Origin: Spirochaetales bacterium
Lineage (GTDB): Bacteria; Spirochaetota; Spirochaetia; DAHUYW01
Reading direction: 5' to 3'
Assembly (NCBI GenBank): GCA_027306915.1
Contig: DAHUYW010000001.1
Coordinates: 1-64,000 of the forward strand
Length of the DNA: 64,000 bases
Positions within the stretch are counted from its first letter, which is position 1. Each line of letters opens with the position of its first letter. Below, in pieces: positions 9,547 through 18,193 of the stretch. The translations under genes and the position numbers were made by a program. A model generated the notes under the pieces. It was given only the letters and a program-made list of their open reading frames with translations, was not told the DNA's origin and searched no databases.

Positions 9547-11037
9547 ATGAGGTCGCTGGCAGCGGTGGGGCTCGCCTGCCTTTCGGTCTCCTGTTCGCTC
9601 CTCGCGCCTCCATCCGCGACGACGCCCGATCGGATCGCCTGGAACGACTACTCCCCGTTCGCGCGGGGGCTCGTCAATCCGCTCGAGATTCTCGAGCACC
9701 CCTTTCTGCGAACCGCTCCGATCTACCACCTCACCCTTCGACTCGAGGATGATCTCACCACGCTGGACGGCGAGATGGCCGTGCGCTACACGAATACCGG
9801 TCGGAGCGCGATTGGCAGCCTCGATTTCGCCCTCCTCCCCAACATCGTCCCGGGCTCGATGACGGTCACCGACATTCGCGAAAACGGTGAGCCCGTGCCC
9901 TCCGAGCTGCGCGAAGGGAGCATCGCAGTGCGGGTCCGCTTCCGGCGGCCGCTTGCGCCGCTTGAGCGAGCGACCATCGCGATGCGCTACCGCCTGCGCA
10001 TCCCCACGAGCCCGGTGGTCGGCTTCGGGGGGCTCCTCTCGTGGAGGGGAGAGCTCTCCCTCGGCTATGCCTATCCGATGATCCCGGCCTCCGGCAGGTG
10101 GGAGTGGGGAAGGCCTCCGGCCTGGGGGGATCTCACCGCGAATCCGGCCTCGTTCTACCTCGTCGAGATGAGCTACCCCGAACGCCTCACCCTCGCCGCT
10201 CCGGGAGTCACGCTCGCGAAGAGGAGCGCGGGCGGGAGGACTCGCCTCCTTCTCGCGTTCGGTCCCGCCCGCGACCTCTTCCTCGCCCTGGGGAAGGATC
10301 TGCAGGTGCGAGAGGTCCGCCATGGGCTGACGACGATCCGAAGCTACGCTCCTCTGGGGCTCTCGGCCGCCTCCCCTGCGATTCTCGACGAGGCGGCGCG
10401 GTCTCTCGCGCTCTATGCCATGCGCTACGGGCCCTACCCCTACCGTACCCTCTCGTTCGTGAGCGCCCTTTTCGAAGCGGAGGGGCTCGAGTTCCCCGGG
10501 ATGATCATCCTTACCTCCTGGCTTTACGGCGACCCCCAGAGGAGCCTCGACGGCTCCACGGTCGGGACCGCGCTCGAGCTGACCGTCGCGCACGAGACCG
10601 CCCACCAGTGGTTCTATGCCCTCGTCGGCAACAACCAGCTCACCGAGCCGTGGATCGACGAATCGCTTGCCCAGTACTCGATGTGGCTCTACTGGCGCGA
10701 ACGTCACGGCCCCGAGCGGGCCGAGCGCCTCCTTCGCTCTTTTTCGTGGGATGCCCGAAGCGCCGGGAGCGATCTTCCCATCGGGAAACCGGTCGCCTCC
10801 TACACGCCGCGCCAGTACGAGGCTGCGATCTACGGCCGCGGCCCCCTCTTCCTCATGGCTCTCGCCGATCGGATGGGAGAGCCCGACTTTGACCGCTTCC
10901 TTCGGGAGCTCTCCGCCGACTATCGGTGGAGGGTGGTCACCGGCGAGCAGTACGAGCGCTTGGCCGAGCGGAGGTGCGGTTGCGACCTCTCCAAGCTCTG
11001 GAAGGAATGGGTGAGTAATTCGGTTGGGATTAAGTAG
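9547..11037 (+). CDS. M1-family metallopeptidase lipoprotein
   Basis: About 496 residues. It begins with a lipoprotein signal (SLAAVGLACLSVSC). The zinc motif HETAH is followed 18 residues later by the third ligand in EPWIDESLAQY, the gluzincin M1 pattern. The N-terminal half is the usual beta saddle domain. The C-terminal helical domain of large aminopeptidases is missing, so it resembles the compact M1 proteins. It probably trims peptides at the outer face of a membrane. The start at 9547 (ATG) is preferred over the GTG at 9544; both share an AGGATGGG region. Confidence 0.82.
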   Translation: MRSLAAVGLACLSVSCSLLAPPSATTPDRIAWNDYSPFARGLVNPLEILEHPFLRTAPIYHLTLRLEDDLTTLDGEMAVRYTNTGRSAIGSLDFALLPNIVPGSMTVTDIRENGEPVPSELREGSIAVRVRFRRPLAPLERATIAMRYRLRIPTSPVVGFGGLLSWRGELSLGYAYPMIPASGRWEWGRPPAWGDLTANPASFYLVEMSYPERLTLAAPGVTLAKRSAGGRTRLLLAFGPARDLFLALGKDLQVREVRHGLTTIRSYAPLGLSAASPAILDEAARSLALYAMRYGPYPYRTLSFVSALFEAEGLEFPGMIILTSWLYGDPQRSLDGSTVGTALELTVAHETAHQWFYALVGNNQLTEPWIDESLAQYSMWLYWRERHGPERAERLLRSFSWDARSAGSDLPIGKPVASYTPRQYEAAIYGRGPLFLMALADRMGEPDFDRFLRELSADYRWRVVTGEQYERLAERRCGCDLSKLWKEWVSNSVGIK

Positions 11038-11080
11038 CCATCTCACGGCGGGGATAGTAGCTTTCAGGGCGGAGGAGCCC

Positions 11081-12799
11081 ATGGATTCTCGACCGCTCGT
11101 CGTAGTCGGCCACAAGAACCCCGACACCGATGCCGTGTGCGCGGCGATCGCCTACGCGAGGCTGAAGAGCCACACCGGAGAGCCGGCCCGCCCCTATCGC
11201 GCCGGGAATATCAACGCCCAGACGAAGTACGTCCTGGAGCGCTTCGGGGTCGCCCCTCCGCCTCTCCTGCCGGATATCTACCTGAGGCTCTCGGACATCA
11301 TGATCGGGAGCGAGGAGCTCATCACCCTACGCCTCGACGACACGGTGGGCCACGCCCGCGACATCCTCGTGGAGCGTCGCTTCTCCTTTCTGCCGGTGAC
11401 CGACGACGCTGGGCGCTGCCTGGGGATGTTCACGCTCCTCGGGCTTGCGGAGGCGCTCGACCGGCTGCGCCGGATGCAGGACGGGCAGCCGGTCACCTTC
11501 TCCCCGGAGGAGCTCGTTCGCCGCTCGGGGGGAAGCTGCCTCTCGGCACGGAACCTGCCGGTGCTCTTCTCCGGCGTCCTACGAATCCCGGACCCCGCGG
11601 ACCCTGCCGTGCGACCCAAAGCGGCACCCTCCGCTGCCACGGCGGCACCCGCCCCTCCCGCGGGTGCCGCATCCGCCGCGCCCGATCCGGGCTCCGCCCA
11701 CCCGGTAGGAACGCCCCCGAGTCCCGCCGTGATCTATCTCGTCCCCGCTCGCTCCCTCGCCGACCCGCGCTTTCTCACGAGCCTCGGTGAGCGCGACGTC
11801 GTCATCGCCTTCGGCCCCCACCCGGAGTCGAAGGCTGCGGCGACGATCATTCACCTCCCCGGCACCCTCGTCGACGCGGCCGCTGCACTCTACGAAGCAA
11901 GCCCCATTCGCGACTCCATTCAGTCCGCCGAGCCCATCCTTCGCACCCACGACCTCGTACGGCGGGTCGAGCGCGAGATCAATCGCTACAACGCCGGAGG
12001 CTTCATCGTGACCGACGACGCCGGGATCGTGCGCGGGGTCGTCACGCGAGTCAGCTTCCTGAATCAGGCGCAGTTTCGCCTCGTGCTGGTCGATCACAAC
12101 GAGCTCTCCCAGGCGGTGGACGGGGCGGAGGAAGCGGAAATCGTCGAGGTCATCGACCACCATCGACTCGGCGCGCGGAGCACCGACGCCCCGATTACCT
12201 TCATCAACAAGGTAGTCGGCTCCACCTGCAGCATCGTCGCGGAGATGTACCGCAACCTCGGGATCCAGCCCGACCGCCAGACCGCAGGGATCATGCTTTC
12301 CGCGCTTCTCTCCGACACGGTGATCCTCAACTCGCCGACGACGACCGACCTCGACCGCGCGATGGCACCGTGGCTCGCAAGCCTCGCGGGGGTTTCGATC
12401 GAGCCCTACGGCGAGGAGATGTTCGCCGCGGGAAGCGAGCTTGTCGGGCTGACCGCCGAGGCGATCATCCGCCAGGATCAGAAGCTCTACCAGGAGAGCG
12501 GCCTGCGCTTCGCCGTGAGCCAAATCGAGATGGTCGGCTTCAAGGGCTTCTACGACCGCTTCGAAGAGCTCGCGGCGGCTCTCGAGCTCTCGCGCGCGGG
12601 AGGCGGCTTGGATTTCGCCTGCCTGCTCGCCACCGACATTACCCGTGAAACGAGCCTCCTGCTCTTCGCGGGCTCCCTGCGAGTGGCCAGTGCCATCCAG
12701 TACCCGCAGGCCCGCGACAACCTCTTCGAGCTGCATGGAGTCCTGTCGCGCAAGAAGCAGCTCCTGCCCTATTTCCTGGATCTCTTGAAGAATTTGTAG
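11081..12799 (+). CDS. Manganese-dependent inorganic pyrophosphatase with CBS domains
   Basis: 572 residues. The DHH-family motif GHKNPDTDAVC opens the protein. A CBS domain follows (residues about 70-145), then an Ala/Pro-rich linker (about 190-225) and a further regulatory region with a second CBS. The catalytic DHH motif VIDHHRLGA and the DHHA2 domain close it. This is the regulated family II PPase, which hydrolyses PPi and is inhibited or activated by adenine nucleotides bound to CBS. The start at 11081 has GGAGGA 5 bases upstream. The low-complexity linker, rich in AAPSAATAA-type sequence, is unusual for the family. Confidence 0.88.
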   Translation: MDSRPLVVVGHKNPDTDAVCAAIAYARLKSHTGEPARPYRAGNINAQTKYVLERFGVAPPPLLPDIYLRLSDIMIGSEELITLRLDDTVGHARDILVERRFSFLPVTDDAGRCLGMFTLLGLAEALDRLRRMQDGQPVTFSPEELVRRSGGSCLSARNLPVLFSGVLRIPDPADPAVRPKAAPSAATAAPAPPAGAASAAPDPGSAHPVGTPPSPAVIYLVPARSLADPRFLTSLGERDVVIAFGPHPESKAAATIIHLPGTLVDAAAALYEASPIRDSIQSAEPILRTHDLVRRVEREINRYNAGGFIVTDDAGIVRGVVTRVSFLNQAQFRLVLVDHNELSQAVDGAEEAEIVEVIDHHRLGARSTDAPITFINKVVGSTCSIVAEMYRNLGIQPDRQTAGIMLSALLSDTVILNSPTTTDLDRAMAPWLASLAGVSIEPYGEEMFAAGSELVGLTAEAIIRQDQKLYQESGLRFAVSQIEMVGFKGFYDRFEELAAALELSRAGGGLDFACLLATDITRETSLLLFAGSLRVASAIQYPQARDNLFELHGVLSRKKQLLPYFLDLLKNL

Positions 12800-12957
12800 G
12801 CGGTCATCCGGTGCCTGCGGCCCGAGGGCAGCATCGCGTGTCGCTGCGGGCGCCCGGCGCCGAGGAGCGCGCGGGTTCCTAACGCCGGTACCGATCGCTG
12901 GGGAAGGCCCAGGTCCTCGGCGGCGCAGGCCAGCCTCAATAGCGGAGCCACGGCCGG

Positions 12958-12966
12958 TGTTATAAT
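12958..12966 (+). promoter_or_regulatory. Extended -10 promoter element
   Basis: TGTTATAAT is a perfect extended -10 (TGn plus TATAAT) 29 bases before the start of the duplicated-repeat exported protein. No good -35 is visible, as expected for extended -10 promoters. The same TGTTATAAT string recurs upstream of the acyl-CoA synthetase gene. Confidence 0.55.
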
Positions 12967-12994
12967 CGGAGGGTCTCGCAAGGAGGACAAAAAG

Positions 12995-13600
12995 GTGATC
13001 ATGAAAAGGGTCCCGGCTCTTGGCAAATCCATCGGATTTGCGCTCGCATGTCTCGTCATCGGCGTCGCCACGAATCTGGCGGCGCAGGTCGTCATGAACG
13101 GCAAGCCCGTGCGGGCCTACGAAGGACGCGTCTCCATGCTCAACGAGCAGGAGGGGCGCATCGTCATCGACGTCTCCGACGGCTCCCGTGGCAATTGGCG
13201 CGTCGGCGGCTACACGGTCGTTCTGCAAGGCGTGGAGCGCGTTCCTCTGCGCGCGGCCCTGTCGAGTCCGCGGGTAACCGTGTGGGTTTCTCCGGACGGC
13301 ACCGTCCAGCGTATCACGCTCGGCGCAATGCAGCGGGCCCCTGTTGCGGTCCGCCCGATGAACGGAGCGGCGGCGCGCTCCTACGTCGGACGCGTCGAGA
13401 TGATGAACCTGAGGGACGGTAAGATCGTCATCGACGTCTCCGACGGCTCCCGTGGCAATTGGCGCGTCGGCGGCTACACCGAGGTGCTGCGCGGAGGCGC
13501 GCGGGCGCCGCTCCAGGCCGCACTGGAAAGCCGAAGGGTGCAGGTGTGGGTAACGCGGGAGGGCCTCGTCGAGCGCATCAACATCCTGCAGGGGAGGTAG
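12995..13600 (+). CDS. Exported protein with an internal tandem duplication
   Basis: 201 residues with a signal peptide (GFALACLVIGVATNLAAQ). The mature part is two copies of an 88-residue unit, each reading YxGRVxM(L/M)N...IVIDVSDGSRGNWRVGGYT...VWV...G.V.RI. A 56-base segment is identical in both copies (13160-13215 and 13424-13479), so the duplication is recent or kept homogeneous by conversion. The GTG at 12995 lies 8 bases after AGGAGG; an ATG at 13001 is possible. I recognise no family. The repeated Gly/Asn/Trp core suggests a small beta-rich binding module. Confidence 0.75.
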   Translation: MIMKRVPALGKSIGFALACLVIGVATNLAAQVVMNGKPVRAYEGRVSMLNEQEGRIVIDVSDGSRGNWRVGGYTVVLQGVERVPLRAALSSPRVTVWVSPDGTVQRITLGAMQRAPVAVRPMNGAAARSYVGRVEMMNLRDGKIVIDVSDGSRGNWRVGGYTEVLRGGARAPLQAALESRRVQVWVTREGLVERINILQGR

Positions 13601-13770
13601 GCGGAAGGCGCGCGCCCCGCAAGGCCGAAGGTCCGCGCGCGGCTGCCTGTTGACCGGGCTAAGCGCATTCATGCGGTCGGCAGGCTCCGCGCGTCTGGCA
13701 GGACCCGGATTATTCTGTTTCCGAGTCCGACCGAGAATGGTTACGTTAGAGCGAGCGGAGGATAGCGCAC

Positions 13771-16410
13771 ATGGCATCAGAGAAGTCTTCAAGCAACGGA
13801 ACCGGGCCGCGTAGGCTCGGCCGCTCAGTCATTCCCACCCGATACGAGCTGACCCTCGCCCCCGACATCGAGAAGGCGATCTTCGAGGGAAGCGAAGAGA
13901 TAACCATTGATGTTCGCGAGCGAAGCGAGGCCATCATCTTGAACGCAGCCGAGCTTCATATTCACTCCGCATGGATAACCGATGCCGACGGGCGGCGAAC
14001 CGACGTCTCTGGAATCGAGACGGACGACTCGAGAGAGGAGGCGCGACTCGTGCTAGCCGAGGCGGTCGGAGCGGGCTCGTACCGACTCCACATCGACTTC
14101 GCCGGGAGCTTGAACGACAAGCTCCGTGGCTTCTATCGCTCGCGCTACGAGGATGCGACAGGACACACCCGGATCATTGCGACTACCCAATTCGAATCGA
14201 CCGAAGCGCGCCGGGCCTTCCCCTGTTTTGACGAGCCGGACCTGAAGGCGATCTTCTCGGTTACCCTTGTCGTGGATCAGGGTTTTCTCGCCGTATCAAA
14301 CAGCCCGATAGCCTCCGACACGACCGACGCTCGAGGCGTCCGCACGGTCCGATTCGCCGACACGATGAAGATGTCCACCTACCTTGTTGCGTTCATAGTC
14401 GGTCCGCTCGAGGCGAGCGAGCCCGTCGATGCCGACGGCGTGCCGGTTCGAGTGATCCATCCCCTCGGCCAGGGTAGATTGACGAAGCACGCCCTCGAGG
14501 TTGCGCAATTCTCACTACGGTTTTTTGCAGGCTACTACGCGATACCCTACCCCGGCCGGAAGCTCGATCTTGTCGCGCTTCCGGATTTCGCCATGGGAGC
14601 CATGGAAAACCTGGGCTGCGTCACATTCCGCGAGTCCCTGCTGCTCGTCGATCCCGACGCTGTGACTCACGGCGAGCTTGAGCGCTCGGCGGAGGTCATT
14701 GCGCACGAGCTCGCGCACATGTGGTTCGGTGATCTCGTAACCATGCGCTGGTGGAATGGCATCTGGCTCAATGAGGCCTTTGCCACCTTCATGGCGAATA
14801 AGGCGCTCGAGGCTTACAAACCGGAATGGCAGCCGTGGGTCCAGTTCTCCCTGGGTCGCGCTGCGGCGTTCGAGGTCGATGCGCTTGAAAGCTCGCGCTC
14901 GATCGAATATCCGGTCGAGTCACCTGCCGACGCCGAAGGGATGTTCGACGTTCTGACCTATCAGAAGGGAGCGGCGGTGCTCCGGATGCTCGAGCAATAC
15001 CTCGGGGAGGAGAGCTTCAGGCAGGGCATTCGCGGTTATCTCGCGAAACACAGCTACGAGAATACCGAGACCCAGGACCTCTGGGCCGCGCTCGAAGCGG
15101 CTACGAAGGAGCCGGTCGAGCGGATCATGACCAGCTGGATTTTCCAGCGAGGCTTCCCTCGGGTCCGCGCCGAGCGCGCGCATGAGGATCGCAGCTCAGG
15201 AGCGGACGGCCGCGGCGCAGTGCTTCGCCTCGCTCAGGAGCAGTATCGACTCGGACCGTGGACCGCGGCGGGTCGGGACGAAGAGCCGCCTCGCTGGGTG
15301 ATTCCCCTGCTCCTTCGCGTCGGCCCTACCGACGAAGGCGATGCGGACGTGCATCGCGTGCTCATGGATGGCGCCAAGCTCGACCTCCCGCTGAAGGCTG
15401 CGCCGCGCTACGCGGTGGTCAACGCCGAATCTGCCGGTTACTACCGCGTGGCCTACGACCACGAGCTGTCCGCGGAGCTCTCGGAACGGATATTCGAGGC
15501 GCTCGCGCCGGTGGAGCGATTTGTGCTCCTCGACGACGCATGGTCCATGCTTCTCGCCGGCGAGAGCGATGCCGCCAGCTTTCTCGAGCTTGCGCTCAAG
15601 TTCGCGCCCGAAACCGACGTCAACGTCTGGAAGGCGCTCGCCGGCTCTCTCGGCCACCTCACCCGACTCGTGGAAGCGGAGCCTCTCAAGCGGCTGCGCG
15701 GGATCGTCTCGCGCCTAGTGGGCTCTCCTCTCGAACGGATAGGCTGGTCGCCGAGCGAAGGGGAGGCGGAACGAGTCCGGCAGCTGCGCGGACTCCTCGT
15801 GGAAACGCTGTGTGTCGCCGGCCGAGACGAAAACGCACTTGCCCGGGCCCGCACGACGTGGAGTCGAAGCCTTTCGGAAGCGGCATCCGTGGAGCCGAAT
15901 CTCGCCGCGGCTGCGGTCGCGGCGATCGCTTCGGTCGGAGGCCAAGAGGATTACGAGCGCTTCGTGGAGCTATCGACGCGCGCAACTACTCCCCAGGCAC
16001 GCCTGCGTTACCTCTACGCCCTTGCCTCCTTCCCCGGCATCGACGAGATCGAGCGAACTCTCGCGATGACCTTGAGCGGGGAGGTGCGGACTCAGAACGC
16101 GCCCTTCCTTCTGGGCTCGGCCTTGGCGAACCGATACCATGGCGAGAGAACGTGGGCCTTCATCCGCGATCATTGGGAAAGGATTAACTCTGCGTTTCCG
16201 TCGAACACGATCGTCAGGATGCTCGGAGGGCTGCGCGTGATCTCTCGGCGCTCTCTTGCCTCCGAGGTCGAAGCCTTCTTTTCCGAACATCCTGTGCCTC
16301 AGGGACAAATCACCCTGCGGCAGCACCTGGAGCTCATGAAGGTCAACGTCGAGCTGCGCGAGCGGGAGGAGTCCCGATTCTCCGCCGAGCTCCTTCGAGG
16401 CGAGCGGTGA
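13771..16410 (+). CDS. M1-family aminopeptidase (puromycin-sensitive/tricorn-factor type)
   Basis: 879 residues, full length for large M1 enzymes. The exopeptidase motif GAMEN is at about residue 275. The zinc site HELAH, with the downstream Glu in WLNEAFATFM, is intact. The long helical ERAP1-like C-terminal domain is present. No signal peptide, so it is a cytosolic enzyme removing N-terminal residues from peptides. A GGAGGA site lies 8 bases before the start. It is monocistronic and unrelated in sequence to the short M1 lipoprotein at 9.5 kb. Confidence 0.93.
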   Translation: MASEKSSSNGTGPRRLGRSVIPTRYELTLAPDIEKAIFEGSEEITIDVRERSEAIILNAAELHIHSAWITDADGRRTDVSGIETDDSREEARLVLAEAVGAGSYRLHIDFAGSLNDKLRGFYRSRYEDATGHTRIIATTQFESTEARRAFPCFDEPDLKAIFSVTLVVDQGFLAVSNSPIASDTTDARGVRTVRFADTMKMSTYLVAFIVGPLEASEPVDADGVPVRVIHPLGQGRLTKHALEVAQFSLRFFAGYYAIPYPGRKLDLVALPDFAMGAMENLGCVTFRESLLLVDPDAVTHGELERSAEVIAHELAHMWFGDLVTMRWWNGIWLNEAFATFMANKALEAYKPEWQPWVQFSLGRAAAFEVDALESSRSIEYPVESPADAEGMFDVLTYQKGAAVLRMLEQYLGEESFRQGIRGYLAKHSYENTETQDLWAALEAATKEPVERIMTSWIFQRGFPRVRAERAHEDRSSGADGRGAVLRLAQEQYRLGPWTAAGRDEEPPRWVIPLLLRVGPTDEGDADVHRVLMDGAKLDLPLKAAPRYAVVNAESAGYYRVAYDHELSAELSERIFEALAPVERFVLLDDAWSMLLAGESDAASFLELALKFAPETDVNVWKALAGSLGHLTRLVEAEPLKRLRGIVSRLVGSPLERIGWSPSEGEAERVRQLRGLLVETLCVAGRDENALARARTTWSRSLSEAASVEPNLAAAAVAAIASVGGQEDYERFVELSTRATTPQARLRYLYALASFPGIDEIERTLAMTLSGEVRTQNAPFLLGSALANRYHGERTWAFIRDHWERINSAFPSNTIVRMLGGLRVISRRSLASEVEAFFSEHPVPQGQITLRQHLELMKVNVELREREESRFSAELLRGER

Positions 16411-16503
16411 TCCGCGAGCGGAAGGGAGCGCGCCCGCTTCGAACAGGCTGTCGCAGCGCTCGCGTCAAACCCGAGTCTCTCTGTGCTTGACGCGCGGACA
16501 ATC

Positions 16504-16893
16504 TCAGCCAACGTACAAACAGGAAACCGTACGCGCCTTCGGGCCGTCCAGCTCAAAGAGGACTATCCGTTGATAGCTCCCGAGCCGCAGCCTCCCGTCT
16601 TCGACGGGCAGCATGACCGATGTCCCGGCCAACGCGCTGAGAAGGTGCGCCTCGGCATTCGGGTTTCCATTTCGTCGATGCGTGAAGGGACGGGAAGTCT
16701 CGAAGAGGCGCTCGGACATCCGAATCAGATCGGAGCGAAGCTCATCGTCGAGCTCACTCACAAAGAGCGCGGCCGTCGTGTGGGGCGTGCTTATGAGCGC
16801 CATACCCTTCGCAATCTCGGGGCTCACCGACTTGATCCGATCCGTGATGTCGATGATCTCCCGCTTTTGTGAGCTTCTGACTTCGATGTCCAT
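16504..16893 (-). CDS. yjbQ: YjbQ/UPF0047 family protein (secondary thiamine-phosphate synthase type)
   Basis: 129 residues with family hallmarks: STPHTTAALFVSE, HLLSALAGTSVMLPVEDGRL and LGSYQRIVLFELDGP. YjbQ of E. coli has weak thiamine-phosphate synthase activity, and the family role remains debated. It is the last gene of the leftward catabolic operon, 15 bases after the lipoyl-domain gene. That operon also encodes a TPP-dependent E1, so a link to thiamine cofactor supply is reasonable but is my inference. Confidence 0.88.
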   Translation of the reverse strand: MDIEVRSSQKREIIDITDRIKSVSPEIAKGMALISTPHTTAALFVSELDDELRSDLIRMSERLFETSRPFTHRRNGNPNAEAHLLSALAGTSVMLPVEDGRLRLGSYQRIVLFELDGPKARTVSCLYVG

Positions 16894-16908
16894 CCCGACC
16901 CCCTTGCC

Positions 16909-17154
16909 TTACGTCTTGACCACTTCGAGGACGCCGACAATGTCCCGCGGCATGACCGAGGCTCCTTCCGGTTGAAGGATCTCGACAAGCACCCCGTCTT
17001 CGAAGGCCTCGACCTCGATCACTGACTTATCCAGGTCGACTTCAAACAATGGCTCGCCGGTCCGCACGACATCGCCGACCTTCTTGAGCCACCGTACGAG
17101 CGTGACCTCCGATACCGCCTCGCCCACCTGCGGCACAACGATGTCTACCTTCAT
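16909..17154 (-). CDS. Standalone lipoyl-domain protein
   Basis: 81 residues, a complete single lipoyl/biotinyl domain and nothing else. The attachment lysine sits in VDLDKSVIEVEA, and the paired-hairpin glycines (VGEAVSE, GDVV, EDGVLVEI) are in place. There is no peripheral-subunit-binding domain and no acyltransferase domain. The start at 17154 has a GGGGGAG site; an in-frame start at 17178 would overlap the E1-beta stop. It lies between E1-beta and YjbQ and presumably accepts the acyl or hydroxyalkyl group from the neighbouring E1. No E2 core or E3 gene is present in the window. Confidence 0.88.
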   Translation of the reverse strand: MKVDIVVPQVGEAVSEVTLVRWLKKVGDVVRTGEPLFEVDLDKSVIEVEAFEDGVLVEILQPEGASVMPRDIVGVLEVVKT

Positions 17155-17170
17155 TTCTCTCCCCCGCCTG

Positions 17171-18193
17171 TCATGCAACTATCTCCCTTATCGCCTTCTC
17201 TATCGCGGCTTCCCCCGGCAGAACGGCCGCCTCCAACGGCGGCGCGAAGGGTATCGGAACGTCGGGCGTGGCAAGACGCCGGATAGGGGCTTTCAAGGCA
17301 AGCCCCTCCGTTCCGGCTACCCTCGCCGCCACCTGGGCCCCCCAGCCGCCGCGTTCGTTGTCCTCTTCGACGATCAGGAGCCGACCTGTCTTGCTGACTG
17401 AATGGATGACGGTATCGTAGTCGAACGGCACGAGTGTCCGCGGATCGATCACCTCTGCGCTCAGCCCCTCCTTCTCGAGCCTCTCTGCGGCGTTCATGGC
17501 ATAATGCAGCATGAGAAGATTTGCAACGATCGACACATCCGAACCCCTTTTCTTCACGTCCGCCACGCCGAAGGGGATCGTGTACTCCTCCTCGGGAACG
17601 TACTGGCTGCTGAGCTCGCTCTGCGCGAGCTTCCTGCCCTTGCTCCCGTAGAGATGCTTATGCACGCAGAAGATCACCACGTTGTCGTCGCGAATTGCGG
17701 TCTTGAGCAGACCCTTGGCATCATAAGGGCTGGCCGGAGTCACCAGCTTGATTCCGGGAACGTGGAAAAAGAAACCTTCCATCGAGTTCGCATGTTGGGC
17801 CCCCCTGCCGGAGGCGCCCGTGGGAAGGTGCAGCACGAGCGGAACCCGTACCTGCCCGCCGGACATGTAGCGGAGCTTGGCCGCCTGCTGGATCACCTGG
17901 TCCGCGGCGCAGAAGAGGAAATCGCCGTACTGAAAATCGATGATCGGCCTCAATCCCTGAATCGCCGCCCCGATTCCCAGGCCAACGAAGCCGGCTTCGG
18001 ATATCGGGGTGTTGATGACCCTCTCGGGACCGAATTCGTCGATCAAACCCAGGGTAAAAAGGAAGGATCCTCCGATACGAATATCCTCGCCCATGACGAA
18101 GACCTCAGGATCCCGGCGAAACTCTTCCCGCAGGGCCTCCCGCATCGCCTGCACGATTGTGAGAACCCTTTCTTCAGTCTTCGCGCTGCTCAT
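17171..18193 (-). CDS. 2-oxoacid/acetoin dehydrogenase E1 component, beta subunit
   Basis: 340 residues, the normal length for E1-beta. Motifs include VFVMGEDI, INTPISEAGFVGLGIGAA and the transketolase C-terminal block LEKEGLSAEVIDPRTLVPFD. It pairs with the alpha subunit encoded immediately upstream (4-base overlap) to form a TPP-dependent heterotetramer. Pyruvate, branched-chain oxoacid and acetoin enzymes look alike at this level. The gene order alpha-beta-lipoyl domain is most like acetoin/pyruvate systems. Confidence 0.9.
   Translation of the reverse strand: MSSAKTEERVLTIVQAMREALREEFRRDPEVFVMGEDIRIGGSFLFTLGLIDEFGPERVINTPISEAGFVGLGIGAAIQGLRPIIDFQYGDFLFCAADQVIQQAAKLRYMSGGQVRVPLVLHLPTGASGRGAQHANSMEGFFFHVPGIKLVTPASPYDAKGLLKTAIRDDNVVIFCVHKHLYGSKGRKLAQSELSSQYVPEEEYTIPFGVADVKKRGSDVSIVANLLMLHYAMNAAERLEKEGLSAEVIDPRTLVPFDYDTVIHSVSKTGRLLIVEEDNERGGWGAQVAARVAGTEGLALKAPIRRLATPDVPIPFAPPLEAAVLPGEAAIEKAIREIVA

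Noticed and set aside
9463..11127. 554-codon open frame on the minus strand
   Set aside because: Antisense to the M1 lipoprotein with an intact zinc motif; Gly/Arg/Glu-rich shadow.
11579..13792. 737-codon open frame on the minus strand
   Set aside because: Antisense to the pyrophosphatase and the duplicated exported protein; Asp/Arg/His-rich shadow composition and no motif.
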